Assembly (NCBI GenBank): GCA_027422505.1
Contig: JAPQWV010001402.1
Coordinates: forward strand, 1 to 64,000
Length of the DNA stretch: 64,000 bases
Origin: Craterostigma plantagineum
Lineage: Eukaryota; Streptophyta; Magnoliopsida; Lamiales; Linderniaceae
Reading direction: 5' to 3'
Position 1 is the stretch's first letter. Every line of letters begins with the position of its first letter. Below, piece by piece: positions 48,026 to 57,847 of this stretch. The position numbers and the translations under genes were made by a program. Below the pieces are notes generated by a model. The model saw only the letters and a list, made by a program, of their open reading frames with translations, was not told the origin of the DNA and ran no database searches.

Positions 48026-51000
48026 TCACGGACAAATAATATGGAACATGTGTGATTTAGACAAACGCTTCAGGTGACTGAAGCTTTGAAACCAGATTTG
48101 CAAGTCCCCTTTGATCATGGTTACCAGATGATCCTCACTCATAGCACCAGTTTCATGTGACCTCCGATTCTCCATAGATGATACAAAGTCGCTGTTATAC
48201 AAGCCACAGAGATGCGCTGCCGCGGGTTCCTCTCTCCCCGTTCGTTCCAACCAATCACACAAGTCCTGAAATGATATCAACACACTATCAATGGTTAACA
48301 ATCTGTGATCCTCGTTATTACTTGCTGGCTGTAGGGGCATGCCAGGAATATATGTTCCACTGATTCAGGAATAGCTCCACAGAGCCAACACTGCAGTTTA
48401 GTAATGCCTATCCCCCAACTCGCCAGTCGATCCGCTGTCAGTAGTTTTTTCTGCACTAAAAGCCATAGCAGGAAGCTATGTTTTGGTATATTAAAACTGT
48501 TCCATACTGCCTGCGAAGGGGAAACTCTGTCAAAGGACCCTTAAGCCAGCATAGCCACTCTGACCGAGTATTTACCATCTTTCGTTGGTAGCCAGGTTTC
48601 TGCCCGCATACCCCTTCTAAATTTCTCCTTGATTCTATTCATTTTCCTCAATGCCAACTCGTGTCTGCCGCTGGATTATAGTCCCAGAAACTGGTCCCTT
48701 TTAGTAGACACATGTATCCACTTGATCCACAACGAATCTACTTCCATGGTGATGTCCCAGATCTGCTTCCCTGTAAGCGCAATATTCCAGGTTGCACATT
48801 CGCGTAGGTTCAGCCCGCCACCTTTCTTGGGCTGCAGACACTTGCCCAATTCAGTAGAGGTATGCATTTACCTTGAGCTGTTTTCCCCCATAGGAATTCC
48901 CTACAAATCTGTCAATTTCTTTGGTCCCGCTTTGGGCAGAAGGAAGATTGCTCCCCAGTATCCGTGTGTAGCCATTAGAACCGCATTAATCAGACATACC
49001 CTTCCAGCATATGACAGATTCCGCGTTGACCAACACTGGATTCTAGCCGTATTTTCTCTACCAGGGCTTGGCATGAGCTTCTAGACCACTTGACCGGTGA
49101 TAATGGAACCCCCAAGTATCGTATAGGATAGCTGCCCTTGGCGAATCCAGTAATCCGAGAATCTGTTCAGTCACATGTTGGGAGTACCTGCTACGTAGAT
49201 GCTGGACTTTTGCTGGTTTGCATCTAGCCCAGAGATCGTTGGAATGCTCCAGTGACTCCATCACCACTTTCACAGCCCCACTAGTGCCCTTGCTAAATAT
49301 CATCAAATCATCAGCGAAGCAGAGATTCCCAGTTTAAGTTGTTTACAAGCTGGGTGGAACTTGAACCTCGGGTCTTGGGCAGAAAGCTGCAGCTTGGCGG
49401 GACAAATACTCCATAGAGATTACAAAGAGAAGTGGTGAGACAGGGTCACCCTGTCTCAACCCTCTAGCACCCCTGATTTTCCCATCTGCTGGCCATTTCT
49501 GGAGAGGGATTAGGATACAGTAGAAACGCATTCCATTATCCACTCCACAAACCTCATGGGAAACCTTAGAAGGCATAGCCACTCCTTGAGAAAATTCCAC
49601 CCCACTCAGTCGTATGCTTTTCTTATATCAACTTTTAGGAGAGCCCGGGCTGAGGCATGCTTCCTATTATATTGTCTAATCAGGTCTTGGCAGAGCAAGA
49701 TGTTGTGAACTATTGACCTCTCTTTCACAGACGCACTTTGGTTGCCATTTATGAGCTTGGGTAATAGAGGCTTAATTCGGCTACAAAGCAACTTGGCTAT
49801 GCACTTATAGAGTGTATTGCAACATGCTATTGGCCTGAAATCTTGGGCCGTGCTAGGATTGGCCACCTGGGGATAAGACAGAGGTAGTGTTGTTCAGTCT
49901 AGGGAACATTCTTCCGGTTTCAAAGAACTCTAAGACAGCTTCAGTGACCTGATCTCCCACAACTGTCCAGGCCTTTCTGAAGAATCCGCTTCCATAACCA
50001 TCTGGCCCAGGTGCCGCCTCCTCATGGATGGAACTCATAGCAGTCCAAATTTCACTCTTCTCAAAAGGCTTAGTAAGTCTGATTTGGTCCTCCACGGTTA
50101 GAATATACCCCATCGCAGCTACCCTCTGGTCCAGACTTTTGATGGTGGTCTGCCCCTTCCCAGAATCCCTTTGTAGTACTCAACAAAGTGTTTGTGTTAT
50201 TTCCTCTCCATCAGAAATTGTCCTCCCCTCAATTGTTAAGGATAAAATCCTATTGGCATATGCTCTTTGCTTGATTCTGGAATGGAAGAAGGCATTATTT
50301 TGGTCTCCTTGAGACAGCCATCTGGCTTTGGCTTTTTGGCGAAGAAACTTCTCAGTTGCAGCACTCAAAAAACCATACTCAGTTCTTGTTGTCTGTTCTT
50401 TCGCTAGGAGATCCATGATCAAGGGATCTGCGTGAAGAGCTATTTGGAGTTCCTCCAACTTTCTCCCAGCCATCTCGGAGCTCACTACATGTTGCAAACT
50501 GGGCTTGATTAAGTGATCTCAGTGGTCTCTGCAGTTTGTATAAGTTCCAGCACATCTCCTCAAGGTTGATCCCGGTTTGGAAGTCCAAGTTTCCTTCACC
50601 GTGCTGATAAAGAAGGGGGTCGTAGACCACATGTTGAAATACTTAAAGGACCTTTTTATGACACGGGGCTGCCCTGTTTTTACTAGGAGAATGGGGGTGG
50701 GGTCTGAAACACCCTCATTGAGGAAAAGAGTTATGTACTCAGGGTATGTACTGATCCAGATTGGGTTGGCAAATGCCCATCAATCTTGCTCCATATTCTC
50801 TTCTCATGGGGTTGCTTGTTGGTCCAAGTAAATTGACACCCTCCCCTTTTAATTTCCTCAGCTGACAATGGCACAAACATTGATTGAAATCTCTAAACTC
50901 GGCTGCATTAATGTCTGCACCTCCCAACCTGTCATCAAAGCCTCTGATATTGTTGAAATCCCCACATACCATCCACGGTTCAGACAAGGCACTTCCAATC

Positions 51001-51300
51001 TGCAGCAAGATTTCCCACAGTTTGCCTCTACCAGTTGCCTCATTCAGTCCGTAAACACATGTGAGTATGTAATAAACTCCCTGTTCTGCCAGACTTTTAG
51101 ATGCAAATGTTGGTCAGACTTAGAGATTACTTCCAGCTCAGTTCCACTTCTTCCAAATCACCACAATCCGTCCATTAGGGCTGTTATTATGGCAGAAGTC
51201 CCAGTCTGGAAATGCTTTATTCATTGTTTTATTGACAGAATCCCCCTTCAGTTTGGTTTCTACCATACTTAGGAGGTTTATTCTATATTTCCTACAGAAG
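48026..51300 (-). pseudogene. LINE ORF2: endonuclease and reverse transcriptase
   Basis: The endonuclease part at 51008-50739 has WMVCGDFNNIRGFDDRLGGA, an apurinic-endonuclease-like signature. Then 50497-50180 has FLRQKAKARWLSQGDQNNAFFHSRIK. Reverse transcriptase: GPDGYGSGFFRKAW (50010-49970), DFRPIACCNTLYKCIAKLL (49845-49790), RALLKVDIRKAYD (49640-49606, catalytic Asp), LRQGDPVSPLLFVISMEYL (49460-49400). The C-terminal zinc-binding domain spans about 48867-48026. The catalytic FADD-type motif near 49310 (CFADDLMIF) is present across a frame change. It nicks target DNA and primes reverse transcription there. Confidence 0.87.
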
Positions 51301-51425
51301 AGGGCTACCTCTCTCTGTTAGAGGGGCCATTAAGGCCCCTACATTCACGAGGCAAACTTATCCATTGCTTTCTAGGACCCTCTGCTTGGGAGGGGTGTTA
51401 CCAGGGAGAACCACAATCTGCCTTC

Positions 51426-52493
51426 CTATACTCTGCCCCACATCAGTAGTAGGTACCCTCTTATCATGTTTTCGGCATGCATCTCATCCCTCTCTCCCGG
51501 GTTTGGCATCGCAACCCTATTCTCCTGAGGAGGGTCAGTGGAAGTACCCAGAGTAGCTCGGTCTGACACATTTCCAACAGGGAGTTGCTTTGCTTGATTA
51601 GTAGGTTTCCAGTCCTTCTGAACAACTTTCTTACAGAGGCTTTCTTCATGCCCGTAGCTCTTACATTGTTGCATAGACTGGTTCCACTCGTATGCTACTC
51701 TTTGTTCCATGAGTTGTTCCTTCTCATTAAGAATTGAATAGACTCTTTGAGCGGCTTGTTCAGGTCCACCTCAACAAGGACCCGAGCGTAATGTATTCTC
51801 TCTTTTTCCGTGTGATGTCATCCGTCATAATCGTTTCCCAATTAGACTTGTCAGCCGGCTAAGTGTCTTTATCCCCCAATACTTCAAGTCAAGCTGCGGG
51901 AGCTGCACCCAAATGGGGACACTATCTACCCAACTTTATTCAGTTGAGTGTTCTCCGTCCATGGCGCAAGCACCACTGGTTTCTTATCAAAGTGGATGAT
52001 CTCGGTTTGGAGTACTCTGTCCCTGGCAGCCACAGTATCAAACCGAGCTAGGAAGAGCCTTGTCTGAACTTTCTTCTCTCTCTTTCTGCGATGGCGAAAA
52101 AGAGACGAAAAATGACACAGAGGCCTACGCCGGCCACGGTGCGACGGCGCGGCCTCTCCTGACGAGCGAGTGATTGACCGCACTGAGAGTAAAGGCGATT
52201 GTAATCAGCTGAAGAGCAATGCTTCGAGGCGCACTATTCCATTGGTGAACAGTTCTGATCGGCAACCAGCGAAGGGGCGATCGCCAATTGATTTGATTAC
52301 TGGTGGACAATCGAGTACGATAGGGCATCCTGGACGCACTGCGTCGTCTGTGAAATCGATTAACTACCAAACGCCATCCAGATTGGTAGCCGATGGACAA
52401 TTGGAGAAGGAATGGCCCAAATTGACCAGCTCGCCGAAGCGCATGCCTGAACCTTGATTCTGGAGATAATCCTTGGCTCAAATTCAACATCAA
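51426..52493 (-). pseudogene. LINE ORF1: DUF4283-like nucleic-acid-binding protein
   Basis: The minus strand at 52183-51926 contains KVQTRLFLARFDTVAARDRVLQTEIIHFDKKPVVLAPW, the central motif of DUF4283 in plant LINE ORF1 proteins. A knuckle remnant (QQCKSYGHEESLCKK) lies near 51670-51630. Frames change at about 51920 and 51715. ORF1 proteins bind the element RNA. Confidence 0.75.
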
Positions 52494-52711
52494 TCTTATC
52501 CAGAATCAGGATAGTCGCCTTGACTATACCGATCCTATAACCGCGGAAGGCCTGGAGATTGGCGTATAGAGCTAGATGAAATTCAGGAAGATGTTGACCA
52601 CTGGAATTCAGCTCTCCTCTGCTATGTCTTGGGGGCAAATCCACCTTACGGTGTGATGTCTGGGTTCCTGAGACGCAAATGGGAGAAACTAGGCTTCCAA
52701 CTGTTTCTTTT

Positions 52712-53850
52712 CTCCCCCTAATGTCGGAAAATTTGTTTCATCAAAGTGACAGTCGGCAAATCTAGCCGTGAATCGATCTCCAGTAGGGTTCTAAATATTT
52801 TATAATTGATGGAGATTCAAATTCGACATATATTCCCAACCTTCTTTGAGGTCTCATCTTTGTGCGTTGTGGTGGTGCAATTGGAACATATACTGCACAT
52901 CCAAAACTTTAGATGAGAAATATCTGGTTCCTGACCATAAAACCATTTGTAACGGGGAGATACCATGATAACTTGTTGGCCTGATGCGGATTAATGCTGT
53001 GCTGCTTGTAATATAGCATGTCCCCAACAAGACGATGGAAGTTTCGACTTCATCAACAATGCCTTGCAATTAATTGCAGGCGTTTAATCAACGATTCTGC
53101 AAGACCGTTTTGTGTATGGACATGTGGCACAGGATGCTCGACATCGATGCCGATAGACATGCAATAATTATTAAATGCCTTGGAAGTAAATTCACCAGCA
53201 TTAAAGGCGTATTTTCTTTATCGGCTAATCTGGGAAATGTGCTCTTAATCTAATTAGCTGAGCAAGTAATCTCGCAATGTCACGTTTCTAGTAGATAATA
53301 AACATACATGGGACCATTTACTTGATACATCAATTAATACCATGAAATATTTAAATGGTCCACATGATGGATGTATCGGTCCACAAATATCGCCATGTAT
53401 ACGCTCCAAAAATGCAATAGATTCAGTCTTTACTTTCATTGGGATGGTCGAATAATTAACTTCCCTTTAGAGCAAGCAATACATGCTAATTCTTTAGACT
53501 GGAGAATCTTCAGGTTCCTCAACAAATGTCCGCGTGAATTTTCAATTATTTTTCGCACCATAATTGTACCGGGATGGCCCAACCGGTCATGCCAAACATT
53601 AAATGTACTGTCATTGCTAAACTTTTGGATAGCATATGATTCAATCGTTCTAAGATATGTGTAGTATAGCCCAGAGTCAAAAGACGGTAATATTTCTATG
53701 ATTCTCTTTTCATTCGAAGTCACTTTTGTAATGTGCATATATTCAATATCTCCCTTTTGTGCAGTCTCAACATGATATCCGTTATTTCGAATTACTTTAA
53801 AGCTTAATAAGTTCTTTGAGACTTAGGGGAATATAAAGCATTTTCAATAA
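52712..53850 (-). pseudogene. Copia pol, integrase part
   Basis: The minus strand at 53738-53436 has NVWHDRLGHPGTIMVRKII and LACIACSKGKLI, an intact His-His-Cys-Cys integrase zinc domain. The core starts at 53439-53254 (FLERIHGDICGPIHPSCGPF, FMVLIDVSSKWSHV) and continues with frame changes to 52854. The LINE separates it from the reverse transcriptase part. Confidence 0.83.
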
Positions 53851-54298
53851 TCAGCCTTGTTCCTCTGGGCAATAATAAATTAGCTCTTCTGGAGCCTTCA
53901 TTATATTTGTGCTACCCGATATAGTAATCACGCTGGCTTCTTTCATATCAAGATGCTCGAAATATTTCTTATTTTTCATAATTGTATTAGTCGTTGCCAC
54001 AGTCTGCAAAGACATAATTCTCCATTGCACATGCTCGTGTCCATCATATAATATCCTTTATAAACAAACATAGAATTATCATTAATACATTAATTAAAAC
54101 AAACAATACATAGCAAATATAGGAATAGCATCCAATAACAATCATAGCAAACATAACGATATTATTGAAAATAAACGATACATAGCAAACACACGAGTAA
54201 CATCCAAAACATAATGATAACTTTCAAACGATACATATCAAAGCACACAATAATAAAGCATTTAATTTATAAAATGATAGCATGTTAAATTTCTTCAT

Positions 54299-55345
54299 TT
54301 ATGAGCAGAAAATCGTCGGCGTCGAAATTAACACCTTCTTCATTAACACCAGAAGTTGAAGCAATTGCCCCCTGAACAAAATTCGTTTCAGTTTTCTTCC
54401 CTTTGCCCATTGATTCTTGATACAGCTCAACAAGGTATTGGGGCGTACGACAAGTGCGGGACCAATGGCCCGGACGACCGCATCGATAACATTTTTCGTC
54501 ATTCCCTTTTTGTTCAGTTTGCTTCTTTTCATTTTTACCGTCATAAACTTTCTTCTTCTGGGAAAGATTTTGATGACCACCACGATAATTATGATAACCA
54601 CCACGGAAATATGGATAACCACACCATGATAACTCCGGCCACGACCACGACCTTGACCACGGCCACGTCCACGGCCGCGATATCCCCCACGACCACGTCC
54701 ACGACCATTACCTCGACTATTGTCATTATTAGCATTAACTGCATTCGCTCAGGGAGTGCAGCAGCACCAGTCGGTCGGGACTCATGATTTTTCATCAGCA
54801 ACTCATTATTTTGCTCAGCCAACAGTAAGCAAGAAATAAGATCTGAGTACTTTTCAAAGTTTCTTTCTCGAAATTGCTGTTGTAGAATAAAATTTGACGG
54901 ATGAAATGTGGTGTACGTTTTCTCCAACATAATTGCATCGGTAATAGTTTCTCCACATAATTTCAGTGTAGAAGTAATTCTATAAACAGCAGAATTATAT
55001 TCGCTTACCGATTTAAAATCTTGCAAGCGTAAATTCACCCATTCATTCATACCATGCATTTGAGAGAATAACAGTCTTTAAGTGGTTATATCTGTCTTCC
55101 AAGTTTTTCCACAAATCTTTCGGGTCTTTCACTGTTAAGTACTCAATTTTGAGACTTTCATGAATGTGGTGGCGAATAAAAATCATTGCATTCGCCTTGT
55201 CCTGCTCGGATGTCGCATTGGTCGATTTGATGGTATCACCTAGACCTTTTGCTTTCAAATGAATTTCGGCATCTAGTGCCCAAGATAGATAATTTCGGCC
55301 AGTGATATCGAGTGCAACAAACTCAAGGCTCGCCAAATTCGTCAT
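54299..55345 (-). pseudogene. Copia gag with an intact zinc knuckle
   Basis: It starts at 55345 (MTNLASLEFVALDITGRNYL), typical of this Copia gag type. Capsid blocks follow (WALDAEIHLKAKGLGDTI, LKDLWKNLEDRYNHLKTVIL-like), then after a frame change MHGMNEWVNLRLQDFKSVSE (55059). A Gly/Arg-rich RGRG stretch lies near 54640-54720, and near 54480-54445 CYRCGRPGHWSRTC keeps all four zinc ligands. Only two or three frame changes are needed. The gap 53851-54298 holds the gag-pol junction remnants and AT-rich DNA. Confidence 0.82.
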
Positions 55346-55499
55346 ATTACTATAAAATACAAAAGCATTTCAAAAATGATAATATAACAAAATATTACAT
55401 GCATAACTAATCTTAATAAAAATAATATTCGAAAAAATAGTCGGTATAGCCAATTTCGAATATATAATTAGACGTAGTTATTGGCGGGAGGTACAAACC

Positions 55500-55634
55500 G
55501 GCGCATAATAGGCGGTATAAACCGGCACATATCAAGTGGTACAAACCATCACATGATAGGCGGTATAAACCGAATCAAGCTAGTCGGACAAACCGAACCA
55601 AGCTAGTCGGACAAACCGAACCAAGCTAGTCGGA
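55500..55634 (-). repeat. tandem repeats in the Copia leader
   Basis: Three 23-bp units (AAACCGAAYCAAGCTAGTCG core) lie at 55567, 55590 and 55613, exactly 23 bp apart. They are preceded by four looser copies of GGCGGTATAAACCGGCACAT-like units from 55485. They sit between the primer site and gag, in the untranslated leader. Confidence 0.85.
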
Positions 55635-55870
55635 TAGAAAAAAAATTAATATGCCACCGCTGGGATTCGAAATCTGGACCTCCCATCATTTAGATTTTGA
55701 CGGTATTCCGCGAAACCAGTCGGATTATGGCATTTGTTGTGTATTGTATATATATATATTAAATTTGTATAATAAAATTATTATACCTTAATTATGCCCG
55801 TAAATATTCGGCAGAAATTAGCGTCGTCGTCGGGGATCGGAGTTGTCGGTAGAGTCTCGTGCTGATAACG

Positions 55871-56074
55871 TGTTATAAATAATAATATAATAATAAAATA
55901 CCAACGTAATGAATCAAGAGAGAAAAATGTATAAGTTTTGGTGTCACTTCAAATGACCAATAGGAACCCTATTTATAGGCCAAGCTTTACAACTTTCAAC
56001 CAATGAAATTAATTTAATAAAATATTGATTCAATCATACCTATGAATGGGCATCCTACCTATATTTTTTATATA
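55871..56074 (-). repeat. 5' LTR of the LINE-split Copia element
   Basis: A near-copy of 45464-45667. Its outer 56 bp belong to the first unit of the 216-bp tandem duplication. Confidence 0.87.
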
Positions 56075-56450
56075 GAAGAGAGTTACATTACATGTGACAA
56101 GTATAGAAATAGAAACGGTCACTTTGATAGTTGGCCATACCCAAATAAATGCTACGTGTATTTTGAACTCATTCATAATTATTTATAAGATAAAAAGCCC
56201 ATACCCAATAATTAGATAACATAAAAATGTATTCAAAATATTGATTCAATCATACCTATGAATGGGCATCCTACCTATAATTTTATAATAGAAGAGAGTT
56301 ACATTACATGTGACAAGTATAGAAATAGAAACGGTCACTTTGATAGTTGGCCATACCCCAAATAAATGCTACGTGTATTTGAACTCATTCATAATTATTT
56401 ATAAGATAAAAAGCCCATACCCAATAATTAGATAACATAAAAATGTATTC
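56019..56450. repeat. 216-bp tandem duplication across the LTR edge
   Basis: Units 56019-56234 and 56235-56450 each contain the outer part of the Copia LTR plus about 160 bp of flanking DNA. AAAAT occurs at 56019, 56235 and 56451, so the junction has 5-bp microhomology. The duplication happened after the Copia insertion. In the flanking part I see no substitutions between units, only two homopolymer length differences. Confidence 0.9.
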
Positions 56451-56456
56451 AAAATT

Positions 56457-56529
56457 TGTTGCTGCCCAGGATCGAACTGGAGACCTTCAGTGTGTAAGAC
56501 TGACGTGATAACCACTACACCACAGCAAC
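56457..56529 (-). tRNA. tRNA-Val (anticodon UAC)
   Basis: The minus strand folds into a full cloverleaf: acceptor GTTGCTG pairing with CAGCAAC (discriminator A), a D arm with AGTGGTTA, anticodon stem TCAGT/ACTGA with loop CTTACAC (anticodon TAC, reading GUA codons), and a T arm TCCAG-TTCGATC-CTGGG. It is 73 bases, with no intron and no encoded CCA. TTTT a few bases downstream (complement of 56451-56454) would end RNA polymerase III transcription. Internal box A and box B are conserved. Confidence 0.95.
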
Positions 56530-56582
56530 TTACGGCTTATTTTCCTATCGAATTAAGAAAACATCCATAAGGTTGGGCTTGT

Positions 56583-56661
56583 GGCCCATTATCTGAAGTG
56601 CATCAAATTTCATTGGGCCTAAATTAATTTGCGCAGCCAAAATTCCATCCAAAAACCCTAA
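56583..56661 (+). promoter_or_regulatory. site II and telo-box promoter motifs of RPB7
   Basis: GGCCCA (56583) and TGGGCC (56614) are site II (TCP-bound) elements, and AAACCCTAA (56653-56661) is a telo-box, 108 bp before the RPB7 ATG. This pairing is common in plant promoters of ribosomal and basic-expression genes active in dividing cells. Confidence 0.6.
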
Positions 56662-56768
56662 TTTAATCGTATTTCCCCAATCCACGAACACAAACCAACA
56701 TTTCGCCTCGAATCGACCTCGGCGGATCGTCAGATCACTCGGCGAAGAAAGGGCGTAGAACAGCGGCG

Positions 56769-57302
56769 ATGTTTTTCCACATAGTATTGGAGCGGAATAT
56801 GCAGCTCCATCCCCGCCACTTCGGGCGCCATCTCCGAGACAAGCTCGTCGCCAAGCTCATGAAGGACGTCGAAGGCACTTGCAGCGGCAGGCACGGCTTC
56901 ATCGTCGCGATTACTGGAATCGAGAGCGTCGGCAAGGGATTGATCCGCGACGGCACCGGCTTCGTTACTTTTCCGGTCAAGTACCAGTGCGTCGTTTTCC
57001 GGCCGTTCAAGGGCGAGATCGTCGAGGCCGTCGTCACGATGGTGAATAAGATGGGCTTCTTCGCCGAGGCCGGCCCCGTGCAGATATTCGTGTCGAATCA
57101 CTTGATTCCCGACGATATGGAGTTTCAGTCCGGCGATTTGCCCAATTACACCACCTCGGATGGTTCGGTCAAGATTCAGAAGGATAGTGAGGTAAGGTTG
57201 AAGATCATTGGGACGCGCGTGGATGCTACTGAGATCTTCTGCATTGGCACCATTAAGGATGATTTCTTGGGCGTGATTAGTAGTCCTGGTTCAACCTCCT
57301 AA
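56769..57302 (+). CDS. NRPB7: DNA-directed RNA polymerase II subunit RPB7
   Basis: An intronless gene of 177 codons, the normal length. It begins MFFHIVLERNMQLHPRHFG and contains VEGTCSGRHGFIVAITGI, GFVTFPVKYQCVVFRPFKGE and SDGSVKIQKDSEVRLKIIGT, all highly conserved in plant RPB7. Residues 1-80 form the N-terminal RNP-like domain and 81-177 the S1/OB fold that binds RNA. RPB7 pairs with RPB4 as the stalk of nuclear RNA polymerase II, near the RNA exit channel, with roles in initiation and mRNA fate. The ATG is in good context (GGCGATG). The frame is intact, unlike most reading frames in the window. The downstream region (57303-57400) fits a 3' UTR. Confidence 0.97.
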   Translation: MFFHIVLERNMQLHPRHFGRHLRDKLVAKLMKDVEGTCSGRHGFIVAITGIESVGKGLIRDGTGFVTFPVKYQCVVFRPFKGEIVEAVVTMVNKMGFFAEAGPVQIFVSNHLIPDDMEFQSGDLPNYTTSDGSVKIQKDSEVRLKIIGTRVDATEIFCIGTIKDDFLGVISSPGSTS

Positions 57303-57847
57303 GCATCTTCTCGCGGGTTCGAAAATGCTGAATTAGTACAATTGTCAGTTAATACTGTAAATTCAGTCTCTTCTGTGGGGTAAATTGCATTTAAAGTTGC
57401 AGTCTTTGTCCTCTCTAGTTGACTCTTTGTTCTTTATCTTCATGATGTATCGATGCTGCTAGTCGAGGATTTGGAACGTTAAGTTAATGCTTTTCAAATG
57501 CTAGAATGTTAAGTGTTTGCACATTACCTCCTCATAATATGAACTCTTTCTCTGAAAAGTAGACCCTTGCTATGCTTGCTTCTCTCATATTCTTAATCCT
57601 CTTCCTTCTAATTTTTGTAGCTTTCTTGTGTTAATTGTACTATGAGATTGAGTTTTTCTCCTCCTCTTGAAGAGATAAGGCTAATCATTGCATGATTGAC
57701 AAGATTTGGTGTATATCGTTGTCTTGCCTGCCCCCCTATGCTTACGGGTATGTCGTAATAACTTTCTATCCATATCATTATACAAAAACCATCATCTTTG
57801 TGTGTGCCTAGAGACGAGGGTAGCTAGTTTCGGAAGTATGAATCCTG
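57303..57847. other. RPB7 3' flank
   Basis: T-rich, with no further gene. It includes the 3' UTR, and its last eight bases (GAATCCTG) are the left target site of the next element. Confidence 0.6.

Larger units (their letters stand above)
47946..52694 (-). mobile_element. L1-type LINE inserted in Copia
   Basis: The 4.75-kb non-LTR retrotransposon is flanked by an exact 17-bp duplication (TTCCAACTGTTTCTTTT at 47929-47945 and 52695-52711). In its own orientation it ends in a short poly(A) (T-run on the plus strand at 47942-47951). It carries an ORF1 with a DUF4283-like domain and knuckle remnant, and an ORF2 with endonuclease, reverse transcriptase and a C-terminal zinc-binding reverse-transcriptase-associated domain. 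At 4.75 kb it is near full length but may lack part of the 5' end. Frameshifts inactivate it. Confidence 0.9.
45464..56074 (-). mobile_element. Ty1/Copia retrotransposon split by a LINE
   Basis: Minus-strand element with 204-bp LTRs at 55871-56074 (5') and 45464-45667 (3'). Next to the 5' LTR the minus strand has a primer-site-like CGTTATCAGCACGAGACTC (55870-55852), and next to the 3' LTR a polypurine tract (AAGGGGGAG, complement of 45668-45677). Flanks GTAGA (45459-45463) and GAAGA (56075-56079) match in four of five bases. Order on the minus strand: gag, integrase, LINE insertion, reverse transcriptase, RNase H. Frameshifts make it defective. Confidence 0.88.

Noticed and set aside
55560..55634. 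CRISPR-like array
   Set aside because: Units are directly adjacent with no spacers, and the sequence is eukaryotic.
56730..57101. Antisense ORFs opposite RPB7
   Set aside because: They are shadows of the highly conserved RPB7 frame; no independent motifs.
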